A DNA stretch of 64,000 bases from Chitinophaga sp. sic0106 (lineage in GTDB: Bacteria > Bacteroidota > Bacteroidia > Chitinophagales > Chitinophagaceae), in NCBI RefSeq assembly GCF_019219075.1, contig NZ_JAHUWJ010000003.1, forward strand, positions 372,001 through 436,000. Reading direction: 5' to 3'. Below are positions 26,088 through 35,275 of this stretch, one piece after another. The translations under genes and the position numbers were made by a program. A model generated the notes under the pieces. It ran no database searches and was not told the origin of the DNA. It saw only the letters and a program-made list of their open reading frames with translations. Every line of letters starts with the position of its first letter. The stretch's first letter is position 1.

Positions 26088-28004
26088 ATGAACAGAATTC
26101 TATCGGGAGCACTACTTGCATGGCTACTAGCCAGTACAGGTACGGCACTTGCACAATCTGACATTACAGATTTTTCCGGTGGCATTATTACAGACAAGTA
26201 CAGTGTAACAGGCGTAGAAGGTAATGCCAAAATCACGGACAATAACATTTACAGCAAGTACCTTACCTTCAATGCTACTACCTGGGTACGCTATCAATCG
26301 CCCGTATCCTCCGTTGTTACTTCCTATGCAGTCACCTCCGCCAACGATGCCGTTACCCGCGATCCTAAAAACTGGACCTTCGAAGGCTCTAACGACGGTA
26401 CCAACTGGACGGTACTGCACTCCGCCACCAACCAGGTTTTCATCAATCGCTGGCAGCGGCTCAGGTACAATTTTTCTAACAGTACCGCCTACACGTATTT
26501 TAGGCTAAACATTACCGCCAACAGCGGCGCCACCATTGTGCAGCTGGCAGAATGGGAAATTTTTGGTACCGGTACCGGCTCTCCGCTTATTCCCGCAGGC
26601 CCTTCTGCACTCAGCGGCACCGGTGTTTCCGGCAACCAGATCATTCTTAACTGGACGGATAACTCCAGCACTGAAACTGCCATGCGCATTGAGCGCTCCC
26701 CTAACAACACCACCTGGAGCCTGCTGCGTGTAGCGCCTGCCAACACCACCCAGCTGCGCGATACCGGCCTTAACGGAGGCAGCTACTATTACCGCGTACG
26801 GGCGGAAAACAGCAGCGGCAACTCCGCCTATACCACCAGCGCACAAATCACCGCACCAGCAAACGATTTCCCGCTCACCTGGCAGGAACACTGGTTTGAA
26901 CACAACCAGGTGGTAACTAAAAAGTACTCCGACAGCGATGTAGGCATCTACTTCGACAGTGATATGAACAGCAGCATCAACTGGATGGATACCACCGTAT
27001 CCAAAGCCTGGAAGTATACCAAACAGGTGTATGGCGGCTTCAGTGACAAACGGCTATACGCAGTATTCCATCAAAATAAGTATGGTGGTGGTAGTCCCGC
27101 TACATACATTGATGCTGACAGGGATTACCGCAATGCCATTTGCCTGGGTCAGAGCAATCCCTGGACATCCAACACCGGCTGGAACCTGGATGCTACCATT
27201 CATGAGATTGGCCACATTGTGGAAGGTGCAGCATTTGGTGTAAAAAACTCGCCTGCATTCCCCATCTGGGGCGATAGCAAATGGTGCGTGATTTACCAGT
27301 ATGATCTCTATTACAACCTGGGATGGACAGCAGAAGCTACCCGCTGGTATAACTCCGCCATGGCTACTACCGATAGCTATCCGAGAGCTAACACCAACTG
27401 GTTCCGCGACTGGTTTTATCCTATCTGGAATAACTACGGGCACAGCACGGCGCTGAAAAACTATTTCCAGTTATTATCGCAGTATTTCATCAAACGCAAT
27501 GACATCTACAGCAGAAACTTAAACTTCGGGGAATTTGTGCACTTCTGGAGCGGGGCAGCAGGGGTGAATCTGAAGTCGCAGGCTACCACCGCCTTTGGAT
27601 GGACGGCTGATTATGAAGCACAGTTTAACCAGGCACGCATCGATTATCCGTTTACGTATCCGGACATGCTGGCAGCGGATGTAACGGAGTTACAGCAGCT
27701 CGCTACCGACAGCAGCGCTTACATCTCCCTGCAAAAACCTGCCTATACTACTGATAAAGCTGTGTTGGGAGAAGAGGTAAAAGTATGGCCCAACCCGTCA
27801 GAAAATAAACGTATAACTATAGGTCTGCAAGTTAAGGATGGTATTGTACCTGCACAGATTTACAATGCACAGGGGCACTGTGTTTACTTTGGTAACCTGC
27901 AAGGGCAAACTACGATTAACTTAGCCAACCAGCCGGCTGGCACCTATTTCATTTTACTACAAGTACGAAAAAGCAAAATCGCCAGAAAGATTATTCTGCA
28001 ATAG
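26088..28004 (+). CDS. Secreted zincin-like protein with discoidin, FnIII and T9SS sorting domains
   Basis: This 638-residue protein has a signal peptide (ending GTALAQ near 23), an F5/8 type C-like domain (about 28-160, NWTFEGSNDGTNWTVLHSAT), a fibronectin type III domain (about 170-255, ILNWTDNSSTETAMRIERS), a catalytic-looking region (about 260-510) with ATIHEIGHIVEGAAF, where H372-E-x-x-H is a zinc protease motif, and a C-terminal T9SS type A sorting domain (about 570-638, VWPNPSENKRITIGL). It would be exported by type IX secretion. It is the third gene after SusC and SusD. The discoidin and FnIII parts probably target it to a glycan or matrix; peptidase activity is inferred only from the motif. 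Confidence 0.82.
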   Translation: MNRILSGALLAWLLASTGTALAQSDITDFSGGIITDKYSVTGVEGNAKITDNNIYSKYLTFNATTWVRYQSPVSSVVTSYAVTSANDAVTRDPKNWTFEGSNDGTNWTVLHSATNQVFINRWQRLRYNFSNSTAYTYFRLNITANSGATIVQLAEWEIFGTGTGSPLIPAGPSALSGTGVSGNQIILNWTDNSSTETAMRIERSPNNTTWSLLRVAPANTTQLRDTGLNGGSYYYRVRAENSSGNSAYTTSAQITAPANDFPLTWQEHWFEHNQVVTKKYSDSDVGIYFDSDMNSSINWMDTTVSKAWKYTKQVYGGFSDKRLYAVFHQNKYGGGSPATYIDADRDYRNAICLGQSNPWTSNTGWNLDATIHEIGHIVEGAAFGVKNSPAFPIWGDSKWCVIYQYDLYYNLGWTAEATRWYNSAMATTDSYPRANTNWFRDWFYPIWNNYGHSTALKNYFQLLSQYFIKRNDIYSRNLNFGEFVHFWSGAAGVNLKSQATTAFGWTADYEAQFNQARIDYPFTYPDMLAADVTELQQLATDSSAYISLQKPAYTTDKAVLGEEVKVWPNPSENKRITIGLQVKDGIVPAQIYNAQGHCVYFGNLQGQTTINLANQPAGTYFILLQVRKSKIARKIILQ

Positions 28005-28018
28005 GCGATACCAGCAAG

Positions 28019-28056
28019 AAAAGTGGGTGTATCAAAAGTCTGATACACCCACTTTT
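28019..28056. terminator. Bidirectional terminator between two converging operons
   Basis: A perfect 16-base inverted repeat (28019-28034 and 28041-28056; AAAAGTGGGTGTATCA and its complement, loop AAAGTC) with A and T runs at the ends lies between the zincin gene (plus) and the PL9 gene (minus). Confidence 0.85.
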
Positions 28057-28138
28057 TATTCGGGTACCTGATGGATTCAGGCAGTTGTTCAGGTAATTTT
28101 CAGGACGTTCCTTTTCTATTGACACATCCTCCTTTTAT

Positions 28139-30592
28139 TTATTGTTTGATCAACCGAACGCTTTCCGTTTGCTGATGCATTAACAACCGCACTACATAAC
28201 TGCCAGCATGCAGGCTGGCAGCCGGTAATGGCAGCTGATGCTGACCTGCCGGCATTACTTTATTTTGTACCGTCCGTATAAGCACACCATTGGTACCGTA
28301 TATGCCTACCCATACCAATCCCAGTTTGGGATTAGTATAATTCAGTGTAGCATTGGATGCTGCCGGATTAGGGTAGATGGTAGCATTTATGCCGGAAACA
28401 GCATCGGTACTCAGCTTAGCCAGTGAAGATCCGCAGGAGCCTGCAGCTACGCCGGCACCGGTAACTTCCATCCAGTCGATAATTGCAAACTCAGTGGATT
28501 CGGTCGTTTCCAGGCGGATGGTATTATTGCCCGCTGCCAGTGTAACGTTAACCGTACCAGTGGTACTCCAGGTAGTCCAGCTGATGGTTTTCGGGAACTG
28601 CACATTGCTGACAGCCACCGCACCATTTACCAGCACTCTTGCTGTGGTGGACACGGTATTGCCGCCATTGGAATAACCCCATTTCAGCGTGTAGGTACCT
28701 GCTGCACTCACATTTACAGCGTAGTTTACGCCTTTGGAAGCGGAGTTGGATAAGTTAATATAGTAACCACCGTATGCACCTGTATAGGAATTTTGCCTGC
28801 TGCCATCCGCGCTGCAATAGCCACCGGAAGCCGATGCTGCATCGTCGATGCGCAAGGTAGTGGACGACCCGGAGGTATTAAATGCAGCCGTTACCGTAGT
28901 GTTGGCATTAATGGTAACAGTAGTGGTGGCGGAACTGCCGGAAGCGCCACCGCTCCAGCCGGAGAACGTGTAGCCTGATGCCGGTGTAGCCGTTAACGTT
29001 ACTGCCGTGCCCGCCGCATAGGAAGAAGCATTAGGGCTCCTGCTTACGGTGCCACCGCCGCTTGGCGTTACGTTGGTGGTAAGCGTATAGGTGGTACCGG
29101 TAGAAGTGGTAAAGTTAGCCGTCAGTGATTTATTGGCATCCATCGTAACGGTGATGGTAGCGTTAGAAGAAGTAGTGCTGCCCGTCCATCCGGTGAAGGT
29201 ATAGCCGGATGCCGGGGTGGCAGTGAGGGTTACTACTGTACCGGCAGTGTAGCTGCTGCTGTTGGGCGACCTGCTTACCGACCCGCCTGCAGAAGGTGTA
29301 GCAGTGGTGGTAAGTGTATAACTGGTAGTGGTACCGCCGCTGGACTCGCGTGCCCCCAGATCTGGTGCGGAGCCGCTGTAGGTAATACCGGTGGAGGTAA
29401 CACCGGCATCGATCATATCGCTGCCGCTGGCCAGGGCAAACAGGTTGCCCAGCTGCGGTGTGCCATCGGAAGCACGGGTAACGGTGCCGGATACACTGAG
29501 AAAGTCGGCCGCACTGATTACTTTACCACCGCTGTTGGTGCTAACGTTATTTTTCCACCACACATTGGTGCTGCCTATTTCAGTACCATTGGATTTATCG
29601 CTGGAACCTGCACTCAGCGAAATATTGTTTCTGAAAGTGGCGGTGGCGCCGGTACGGAAATTGAAATTGGATTCTGCATTGTTGTAACTGGTATTGTTGG
29701 TGACTTCAATATTTCCGGGGTTATCGTTATCGGTGAAGCCATGGTGGCCGTTTCCGAAAGCGATGCATCGGCGCACGATGTGGTTCACCGCGATACCGGA
29801 GCCGCCCAGTTTAAAACCATTTTTATCACCGCTGCCGGAAGTACTGCCGGTACTGAGGGCGCCATTGCTGTAGGCGATGCAGCCTTCCAATGTTACCGGG
29901 CCAATGGGACCAGTTTCATCTTTGGCGTAAAAGTCCCATCCATCATCAATATTATGGTGGGAGATGCAATTGCGGAAGATGTTACCGGTGCCGCAGGTGA
30001 GCTTGGCGGCAAAGCCATCGGCGTTTTCGTTGCCGGGGTCCTGGTTGTCGAATGCTTCGCAATTAACGATGAGGTTATTGCTCGGCCAGCTGCTCAGTGT
30101 GGTGTTGCTTGTTTTGTAGCGACTCAGTTGCAAGCCTGTATCCTTGTTCTTTTTAAAGATACAGTTAGTGATGGTGTTGTTGTTACCGGACAGCAACATA
30201 CCATTATCACCTGCACCGCTGATGGTGATGCCGGTAATGTTCCAGTAGTCGCCATCCAATACCAGTCCTCGGTTGGCATCGGCGGTGGCCATGGCGCTGA
30301 AGTCCAGCACGGGTACTTCACCACTGTAGGCGACAATGCTTTTGCGGGCAGAGGAAGTACCATTGTTGGTGTCAGGAATTACTACCGAAGCGGAAATACT
30401 ATAGGTTCCGCCGCGGAGGTAAATGGTTCCACCGGCGCCAATAGTGGCAATGGCATTTACGAGGGTGGTGGGAGCGCTGATGGAAGTGCCCGGGTTAGAT
30501 GCACTTCCCGACGGTGATACATATAGCACCGTCTGCGCATTTGCCATGCAGGTTAACAGCAGGCAAATAACTGCGAGTAAACAATTTTTCAT
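28139..30592 (-). CDS. PL9-family pectate lyase with two InlB-type repeats, CBM and T9SS domain
   Basis: This 817-residue secreted enzyme should cleave polygalacturonate by beta-elimination. After a signal peptide (1-20) a parallel beta-helix runs to about 415. The calcium site and catalytic Lys of family PL9 can be recognised: D192 (NADGFAAKL), D216, D217 and D220 (NIDDGWD) and K261 (NGFKLGG), with spacing 24, 1 and 3 between the aspartates as in Pel9A. Two InlB B-repeat-like units (about 424-497 and 498-570, GYTFTGWTG and GYTFSGWSG), a CBM35/CBM6-like domain (about 577-708) and a T9SS type A sorting domain (to 817) follow. It is the last gene of the sigma/FecR/SusCD locus that starts at 42070. 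Confidence 0.88.
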   Translation of the reverse strand: MKNCLLAVICLLLTCMANAQTVLYVSPSGSASNPGTSISAPTTLVNAIATIGAGGTIYLRGGTYSISASVVIPDTNNGTSSARKSIVAYSGEVPVLDFSAMATADANRGLVLDGDYWNITGITISGAGDNGMLLSGNNNTITNCIFKKNKDTGLQLSRYKTSNTTLSSWPSNNLIVNCEAFDNQDPGNENADGFAAKLTCGTGNIFRNCISHHNIDDGWDFYAKDETGPIGPVTLEGCIAYSNGALSTGSTSGSGDKNGFKLGGSGIAVNHIVRRCIAFGNGHHGFTDNDNPGNIEVTNNTSYNNAESNFNFRTGATATFRNNISLSAGSSDKSNGTEIGSTNVWWKNNVSTNSGGKVISAADFLSVSGTVTRASDGTPQLGNLFALASGSDMIDAGVTSTGITYSGSAPDLGARESSGGTTTSYTLTTTATPSAGGSVSRSPNSSSYTAGTVVTLTATPASGYTFTGWTGSTTSSNATITVTMDANKSLTANFTTSTGTTYTLTTNVTPSGGGTVSRSPNASSYAAGTAVTLTATPASGYTFSGWSGGASGSSATTTVTINANTTVTAAFNTSGSSTTLRIDDAASASGGYCSADGSRQNSYTGAYGGYYINLSNSASKGVNYAVNVSAAGTYTLKWGYSNGGNTVSTTARVLVNGAVAVSNVQFPKTISWTTWSTTGTVNVTLAAGNNTIRLETTESTEFAIIDWMEVTGAGVAAGSCGSSLAKLSTDAVSGINATIYPNPAASNATLNYTNPKLGLVWVGIYGTNGVLIRTVQNKVMPAGQHQLPLPAASLHAGSYVVRLLMHQQTESVRLIKQ
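28890..29300. repeat. Tandem duplication inside the PL9 gene (InlB-type repeats)
   Basis: The two InlB-like modules are encoded by two neighbouring stretches of about 215 bases each that share long near-identical runs, for example around the codons for VTLTATPASGYTF in both. The DNA similarity suggests recent duplication or ongoing gene conversion. Confidence 0.7.
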
Positions 30593-30621
30593 AACGTAAG
30601 ATTTACTCAGAAATTAAGAAA

Positions 30622-30693
30622 CTTATCAGGTGCTTTGGTACACCTGATAAGCATTTATTTACGCAATCGTAATCGGGAACGATTGCGTAAATA
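30622..30693. promoter_or_regulatory. Two tandem hairpins between the GH127-like and PL9 genes
   Basis: Hairpin 1 has 11-base arms (CTTATCAGGTG at 30622-30632 and its complement at 30641-30651). Hairpin 2 has 15-base arms (30656-30670 and 30679-30693, containing TTTACGCAATCGT). They lie in the 150-base gap within the minus-strand operon, just ahead of the PL9 start at 30592. They could lower or stabilise PL9 mRNA or partially terminate transcription after the GH gene. Confidence 0.6.
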
Positions 30694-30742
30694 TAACTAG
30701 TAAATCGTAGTGAAAATGAGCCGCAGTAACTGATGTGCCATT

Positions 30743-33076
30743 TTAACGTATAGCCGTTTGCGTAATATCTCCCAATAACCTGACTTCTCCTATTTTGCCC
30801 ATATTTCCTTTACGTGCAGCAGTGATCTGTACCTTTACCTGTGAAGTATTTTCAGGTAGGGTCAGCTGCACCTGGTGCAGGGTGGGCGTTTCGTCTTTTT
30901 CTGTCATTACTTCTTTCAGGTTGCGGCCATTGATAGCGATGGTGAATACATTTTCTTTCTCATCACTGAGGTATTTTACCAGCAAGGTTTTAGCCTGTTG
31001 ATTTTTATTGTTGAGGACTATGCTGAACCAGCCTTTGCCGTGGCGGTAGTGTTGCCATTCGTACAATCCGGGCGCTGTGCCATCGGTTTGCAATTGATGA
31101 TCCGATTCCGGCTGTTGTTCGCCCAGGTGTACCACATCGAGGGTGGCGGCTTCAATGGCTTCTTTGGCGGCGCTTTTCACGGCCAGTGTTTGTTGCAGTT
31201 TATTGATATCGGCCTGGTTACCATAAGGCCAGTACATGACGTAGCGGGCATCCTGCACCTGGAAAAATGGTTTGAGCAGGAGTTGTTTATATTCATTTTG
31301 CCAGATGAGATGGCTGGCGGTAAATTCCATCGGATTTTTTCCTGGCTGCAATTCCACATTGATATTTTCCGTCATGAGCATAGGCGCATTTTCCAGCGGC
31401 TGCAGTTTGCCATTGGCGATATGTCCCCATCTGCTGTCATCGGAGGTGGTATTGAGGTATGCCGTATCGGATGCAGCCAGCACAATAGGTCCATGTACCA
31501 GGGCTGCCCAGCGACTCCCATCCGGCAAGGGTTCCAGGCGGGTGTGCATGGGGAGGGCCATGGTAACTTTGTCATTGTTTGCCCAGGTTCTGTTTATAGT
31601 GAGATAACCATCTTCCCCTGTAGTAACAGCTACCGGCCGGTTGTTTATTTGTACCACTGGTTGCTCACGCAGCCAGGATGGTTTCCTGATTTTCAATGTG
31701 AATGCCTGACGTTTGGCTACTGTAACTACAAACTGTGTGCTTGCCTCGAATGGGAAATTTGTTTGCTGCGTCAGCTTCACACCTTTTTCCTTCCAGCTTA
31801 CGCCGGAGGCGATGAACAGGTTTACATACAAGTTCCCGGCGTCGTGTGCGTAAATCATTTCACCGTACTTAGCGTGGTTTTCTAATCCTGTGCCTACACA
31901 GCACCAGAAGCATTCCTGGCTCTTGGAGTGCACGCGGTAATGCATAGGGCGGATTGGGGTAAAATACACAAAGCCGCCATTTGGATGTTGCGAGGATAAA
32001 ATATGATTGTATAAAGTACGCTCGTAGTAGTCCATATAGCTGCTTTGGGGTTGTTGTAGAAACAGCATTTTTGTGAGCTTCAGCATATTATAGCTGTTGC
32101 AGGTTTCAGGGCCTTCCCTGCTTTCCAGCATGGTCGTGAAATTATTTACCGGGTTAAAGTGTTCCCGCACGCTGTTGCCGCCGAAGGCTACACTTCGTTT
32201 ATCCACTACCGTGTGCCAAAAGAACGCTGCTGCATTGGACATGGCCGTATCCCCTGCTACCATGCCTATCTCCATAAACCCAATTACTTTTGGTATTTGT
32301 GTATTGGCATGCAGCCCGGTGAGCTTATCTGTATGTTGATGCAGTGGTTCATAAATGGCGTTATGAGAAAAACGCCGTGCCAGCTGCATGTACTGCTGGT
32401 TACCGGTTACCTGCGCCATGGCGGCAAATATTTCATTCATGCCTCCATGTTCCACCTGTAACATTTCCTGCATTTGTGCATCAGAGAGGTGGGCGGTCAG
32501 GTCCATCGCCCATTTGCACATACCCGTGAGCAGGCGCAAGGCTTGTACTGACCCGGTAACGCGGTAGGCATCCAGCAGGCCGCTATAGGTTTTATGTACA
32601 TTGTACCAGGGCACCCAGCGTTGCTTTACCGCACCTACATTGCCTTTGGCCACTTCCTCCCACATGGCTATACCGTTGGGTACGCCGCCGATATAGCCGT
32701 TTTTGTTAGCCTGCTGGCAAAGCTCCAGCTGATCCAGCATATGCTGCAACTTTTGCTGGAATACCTGATCGCCGGTGCTGGCATACATCAGCGCGAGCGC
32801 AGACAAGTAATGGCCGCCAATATGCCCGTCCAGTCCATCTTTTTCCCAGTTACCATAACTCTCCTTTTTAACCGGCAGGCCTGCTTCACGGAGGAATGGC
32901 GCCAGCAGGCGGTCGGCATCAAGCGATAAAATGTATTGTTCATCCGTACGGCGGGCATCGAGGAAAGGCCCGTTGGTGATGTGAACGGCACTCAGTGGAA
33001 AAGCGGCCGCTTTGGGCGATTGCGCATAGGTAACGCTGCTGCACAGGGTAGCAGCTATGATCAGTAATTTTTTCAT
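30743..33076 (-). CDS. GH127/GH146-type beta-L-arabinofuranosidase-like glycoside hydrolase
   Basis: This 777-residue secreted enzyme (signal peptide ending VTYAQ at 19) has the DUF1680 fold of families GH127 and GH146, which release beta-L-arabinofuranose from plant glycans. The (alpha/alpha)6 domain (about 25-520) shows YNVHKTYSGLLDAYRVTGS, the active-site region ESREGPETCNSYNMLKLTKM and the Cys cluster ECFWCCVGTGLENHAKYGE, consistent with the zinc-coordinated Cys nucleophile of these families. C-terminal beta domains (about 530-777) resemble DUF4986 and DUF6805. The ESREGPETCN and CCVGTG forms fit GH146 best from memory, but I do not fix the family. It sits between a PL9 lyase and an oxidoreductase, in line with rhamnogalacturonan or arabinan breakdown. 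Confidence 0.88.
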   Translation of the reverse strand: MKKLLIIAATLCSSVTYAQSPKAAAFPLSAVHITNGPFLDARRTDEQYILSLDADRLLAPFLREAGLPVKKESYGNWEKDGLDGHIGGHYLSALALMYASTGDQVFQQKLQHMLDQLELCQQANKNGYIGGVPNGIAMWEEVAKGNVGAVKQRWVPWYNVHKTYSGLLDAYRVTGSVQALRLLTGMCKWAMDLTAHLSDAQMQEMLQVEHGGMNEIFAAMAQVTGNQQYMQLARRFSHNAIYEPLHQHTDKLTGLHANTQIPKVIGFMEIGMVAGDTAMSNAAAFFWHTVVDKRSVAFGGNSVREHFNPVNNFTTMLESREGPETCNSYNMLKLTKMLFLQQPQSSYMDYYERTLYNHILSSQHPNGGFVYFTPIRPMHYRVHSKSQECFWCCVGTGLENHAKYGEMIYAHDAGNLYVNLFIASGVSWKEKGVKLTQQTNFPFEASTQFVVTVAKRQAFTLKIRKPSWLREQPVVQINNRPVAVTTGEDGYLTINRTWANNDKVTMALPMHTRLEPLPDGSRWAALVHGPIVLAASDTAYLNTTSDDSRWGHIANGKLQPLENAPMLMTENINVELQPGKNPMEFTASHLIWQNEYKQLLLKPFFQVQDARYVMYWPYGNQADINKLQQTLAVKSAAKEAIEAATLDVVHLGEQQPESDHQLQTDGTAPGLYEWQHYRHGKGWFSIVLNNKNQQAKTLLVKYLSDEKENVFTIAINGRNLKEVMTEKDETPTLHQVQLTLPENTSQVKVQITAARKGNMGKIGEVRLLGDITQTAIR

Positions 33077-33087
33077 ACGGCGTGGAA

Positions 33088-33110
33088 ATAATTGTCAAAT
33101 TAACAATTAT
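33088..33110. repeat. Inverted repeat ahead of the GH127-like gene
   Basis: ATAATTGT (33088-33095) and ACAATTAT (33103-33110) form an inverted repeat with a 7-base spacer, 12 bases upstream of the GH gene start on the minus strand. It could be an operator or a small hairpin. Confidence 0.35.
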
Positions 33111-33157
33111 TAAGGAAAGATGCAAATGGTTGCAAAAATAGCGCCGTAGGTAACCCT

Positions 33158-33243
33158 GTAGAGCCGCAATGCTTGCGGCTCCTCGCTAAAATCCCGCTCT
33201 AGAGAAGGATCGCAGCAAGGAGCCGCAAGCATTGCGGCTCTAC
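33158..33243. repeat. REP-like palindromic repeat, complete paired copy
   Basis: The unit GTAGAGCCGCAATGCTTGCG plus GCTCCTCGC occupies 33158-33186, and its inverted partner occupies 33215-33243 with one mismatch. Each unit is itself palindromic around GCAATGCTTGC. The pair lies in the gap between the FAD oxidoreductase and GH127-like genes of the same operon, so it would be transcribed as a long hairpin. Confidence 0.85.
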
Positions 33244-33276
33244 GGTAGGATTATCCCGTTGTGGTGAAAGACCGCA

Positions 33277-33304
33277 GCGAGGAGCCGATAGCATTGCGGC
33301 CCTG
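33277..33304. repeat. REP-like repeat, single half copy
   Basis: GCGAGGAGCCGATAGCATTG and a few following bases match the right half of the repeat at 33215 with two or three changes. It lies directly after the end of the oxidoreductase gene and has no inverted partner of its own. Confidence 0.65.
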
Positions 33305-33306
33305 GA

Positions 33307-35259
33307 TTACTTCACCGGCACAAACAACACCGCATCCGCCACCACTACTCCCTTCGCACCTTTCCCGGAAAGTTCCACCCAAGCGCCCGGCTGCAACGCG
33401 TATTTTCCTAAATCCACCCATTCTCCGGAGGTTTGCCCTTCTACCTTTACTTCACCGGATTTAATAGCGGTACTATGCTGTTTACGGCCGTCAAACACCT
33501 GCACCGGCGTTACCGGCGCATGGTCTGCTACGCGCGGTACATAGGTATACACCTGGTAGCTGCCGGCTTTCTTAATAGCGGGGCTATAGCGGATGGTATT
33601 GCCATTGCCTTTATCCAGCAGCAGCGTAGGTCCGTAACCGCCACGGTTCTCCGTTTGCCAGTTGCCCGTTTTGGTCGTATAGGCGGCATCGTTATCATCT
33701 ACCAATATTTCCGGTGTACTGCCATCTGCCAGGGGATCGTTTTTCAGCAGCTGCTGGATTTTTGCCACATCGGCCTGCTGTACAGACACGTTGCTGTCGA
33801 TCGCCAGCACAGCGGCCGTAGCAGCAGATTGCGCCAGCACCATGAATACCGGTTCCATACGGATGGAGCCATAGGCAATATGCGAGGCCGACAAGCACAC
33901 CGGCACCAGCAGGTTTTCGCATTCACCCTTTTTAGGGATAATGGAGCGGTAAGATACCGGGTAAGGACCAAAACCTCCTATCTGCACATCACCCTCGTTT
34001 TTCACCATACCGTTTACGACTATACGCTGACAGTTGTGGGAATCCATTGTGTAAGCTGCCATCCCCACGCCATCAGGTACTTTTTCCCTGGCTTCGCAGT
34101 TGGCCTGCGTCATCACGTACTCGCCCACCATGCGGCGTACTTCACGCACGTACAACTGGGGCGACCAGTTACCATTATCTGTATACTCATCCTTCGGATA
34201 GCCCCATTGCAGCATCGCCTCGCGGAGGTGCTGCGGCATGCGCGGGTCGTGCCCTATGAAGTACAGGAGGCCTTTGGTATACACCTCATGATCATGGATA
34301 ATTTGTTTGCGGCCCGCAGCATCTGCTTCCGGATAGTCATAATTTCTCCCGATCATATCCGTTGAAAATGCCCCGTTATTGTTAATGTCCGTTTTGTTGT
34401 TAGGCATACGGTCCACCTTCAGGATGGTGTTGAGTGTGGGCGACTGCAACTTCTCCAGCAAACGCAGCAGCAGTTCATAACGGGCCGGCTGGTAATCTTC
34501 CGGTTGGGTGATGGCAATGCTGTTTTTCGGATCATTGCTCAGGCAAATGCGGAAGTTATAGGTCTGCACCTTTTTATCGCCACTTCCCTGCGGCTCCATA
34601 GTAGCAGGACTAATACCCCACAGCAAACCACTTTCCGGCTTACCCGGCGTTTTGTAAGGATCAACGCCTTCGGGGAACTGGTGCTTTTCGCGCAGCTGTA
34701 CCCCGTTATAGGTTTCGTTGTACTGACTGTTGGCCTCGCGCCCTACGGTATAGGACACGCCGGCTTTCGCCATCAGATCCCCCTCGTAGGAGCAGTCAAT
34801 AAACATTTTCGCACGAATCGTACGTGTATCCGCTCCCGTTACCTTAACGGCGCTGATGCGCTGCCCCTGCATCTCCACACCCGCCAACTGATACTGGTAA
34901 ATCACCGGCACATCAGCCGCCTTGATATACTGGTGGAAAGTAGCCTCCGCCACATGCGGCTCAAATATCCACTGCTCAAACCGGCCATAGTGGCTTCCGA
35001 CTCTCCGGTAAAAATCCCTGGAAATACCGGTAATCGCTGACTTGTTGCCGATATCGGTATAACCCAGCCCACCTGTGGTGAGGCCGCCCAGGTGCTTGTC
35101 CGGCGAAATCAGTATCACCGATTTATGTAGTTTTTTAGCAGTATATGCTGCAATAACGCCGGCGGAAGTGCCTCCGTACACGCATACATCCACTTCCTGT
35201 GCCCTTGCTGCCCCGCTGAGCAACAGGGCCGCGCTAACCAATAAAGTTTTCAATTGCAT
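33307..35259 (-). CDS. Secreted FAD-dependent oxidoreductase with golvesin-like C-terminal domain
   Basis: This 650-residue protein has a signal peptide (ending GAARAQ near 21) and an FAD-binding Rossmann start VDVCVYGGTSAGVIAAYTA followed by HLGGLTTGGLG, typical of the FAD_oxidored family (PF12831) common in Bacteroidota polysaccharide loci. FIDCSYEGDLMAKAGV near 155 is also characteristic. The last 135 residues (from about 515, VDDNDAAYTTKTGNWQ) match a golvesin/Xly-type carbohydrate-binding domain. The substrate is unknown; family members are often predicted to act on sugar lactones, xanthan-like glycans or to have dehydratase roles. It lies between SusD and the GH127-like gene and is likely cotranscribed. 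Confidence 0.85.
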   Translation of the reverse strand: MQLKTLLVSAALLLSGAARAQEVDVCVYGGTSAGVIAAYTAKKLHKSVILISPDKHLGGLTTGGLGYTDIGNKSAITGISRDFYRRVGSHYGRFEQWIFEPHVAEATFHQYIKAADVPVIYQYQLAGVEMQGQRISAVKVTGADTRTIRAKMFIDCSYEGDLMAKAGVSYTVGREANSQYNETYNGVQLREKHQFPEGVDPYKTPGKPESGLLWGISPATMEPQGSGDKKVQTYNFRICLSNDPKNSIAITQPEDYQPARYELLLRLLEKLQSPTLNTILKVDRMPNNKTDINNNGAFSTDMIGRNYDYPEADAAGRKQIIHDHEVYTKGLLYFIGHDPRMPQHLREAMLQWGYPKDEYTDNGNWSPQLYVREVRRMVGEYVMTQANCEAREKVPDGVGMAAYTMDSHNCQRIVVNGMVKNEGDVQIGGFGPYPVSYRSIIPKKGECENLLVPVCLSASHIAYGSIRMEPVFMVLAQSAATAAVLAIDSNVSVQQADVAKIQQLLKNDPLADGSTPEILVDDNDAAYTTKTGNWQTENRGGYGPTLLLDKGNGNTIRYSPAIKKAGSYQVYTYVPRVADHAPVTPVQVFDGRKQHSTAIKSGEVKVEGQTSGEWVDLGKYALQPGAWVELSGKGAKGVVVADAVLFVPVK

Positions 35260-35275
35260 TGTTCAATATTTTAAA

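Noticed and set aside
33433-34365. Long open frame on the plus strand opposite the FAD oxidoreductase gene (310 codons).
   Set aside because: It lies wholly antisense to a gene with clear family motifs, its translation has no recognisable domain, and such frames arise easily opposite GC-rich genes.
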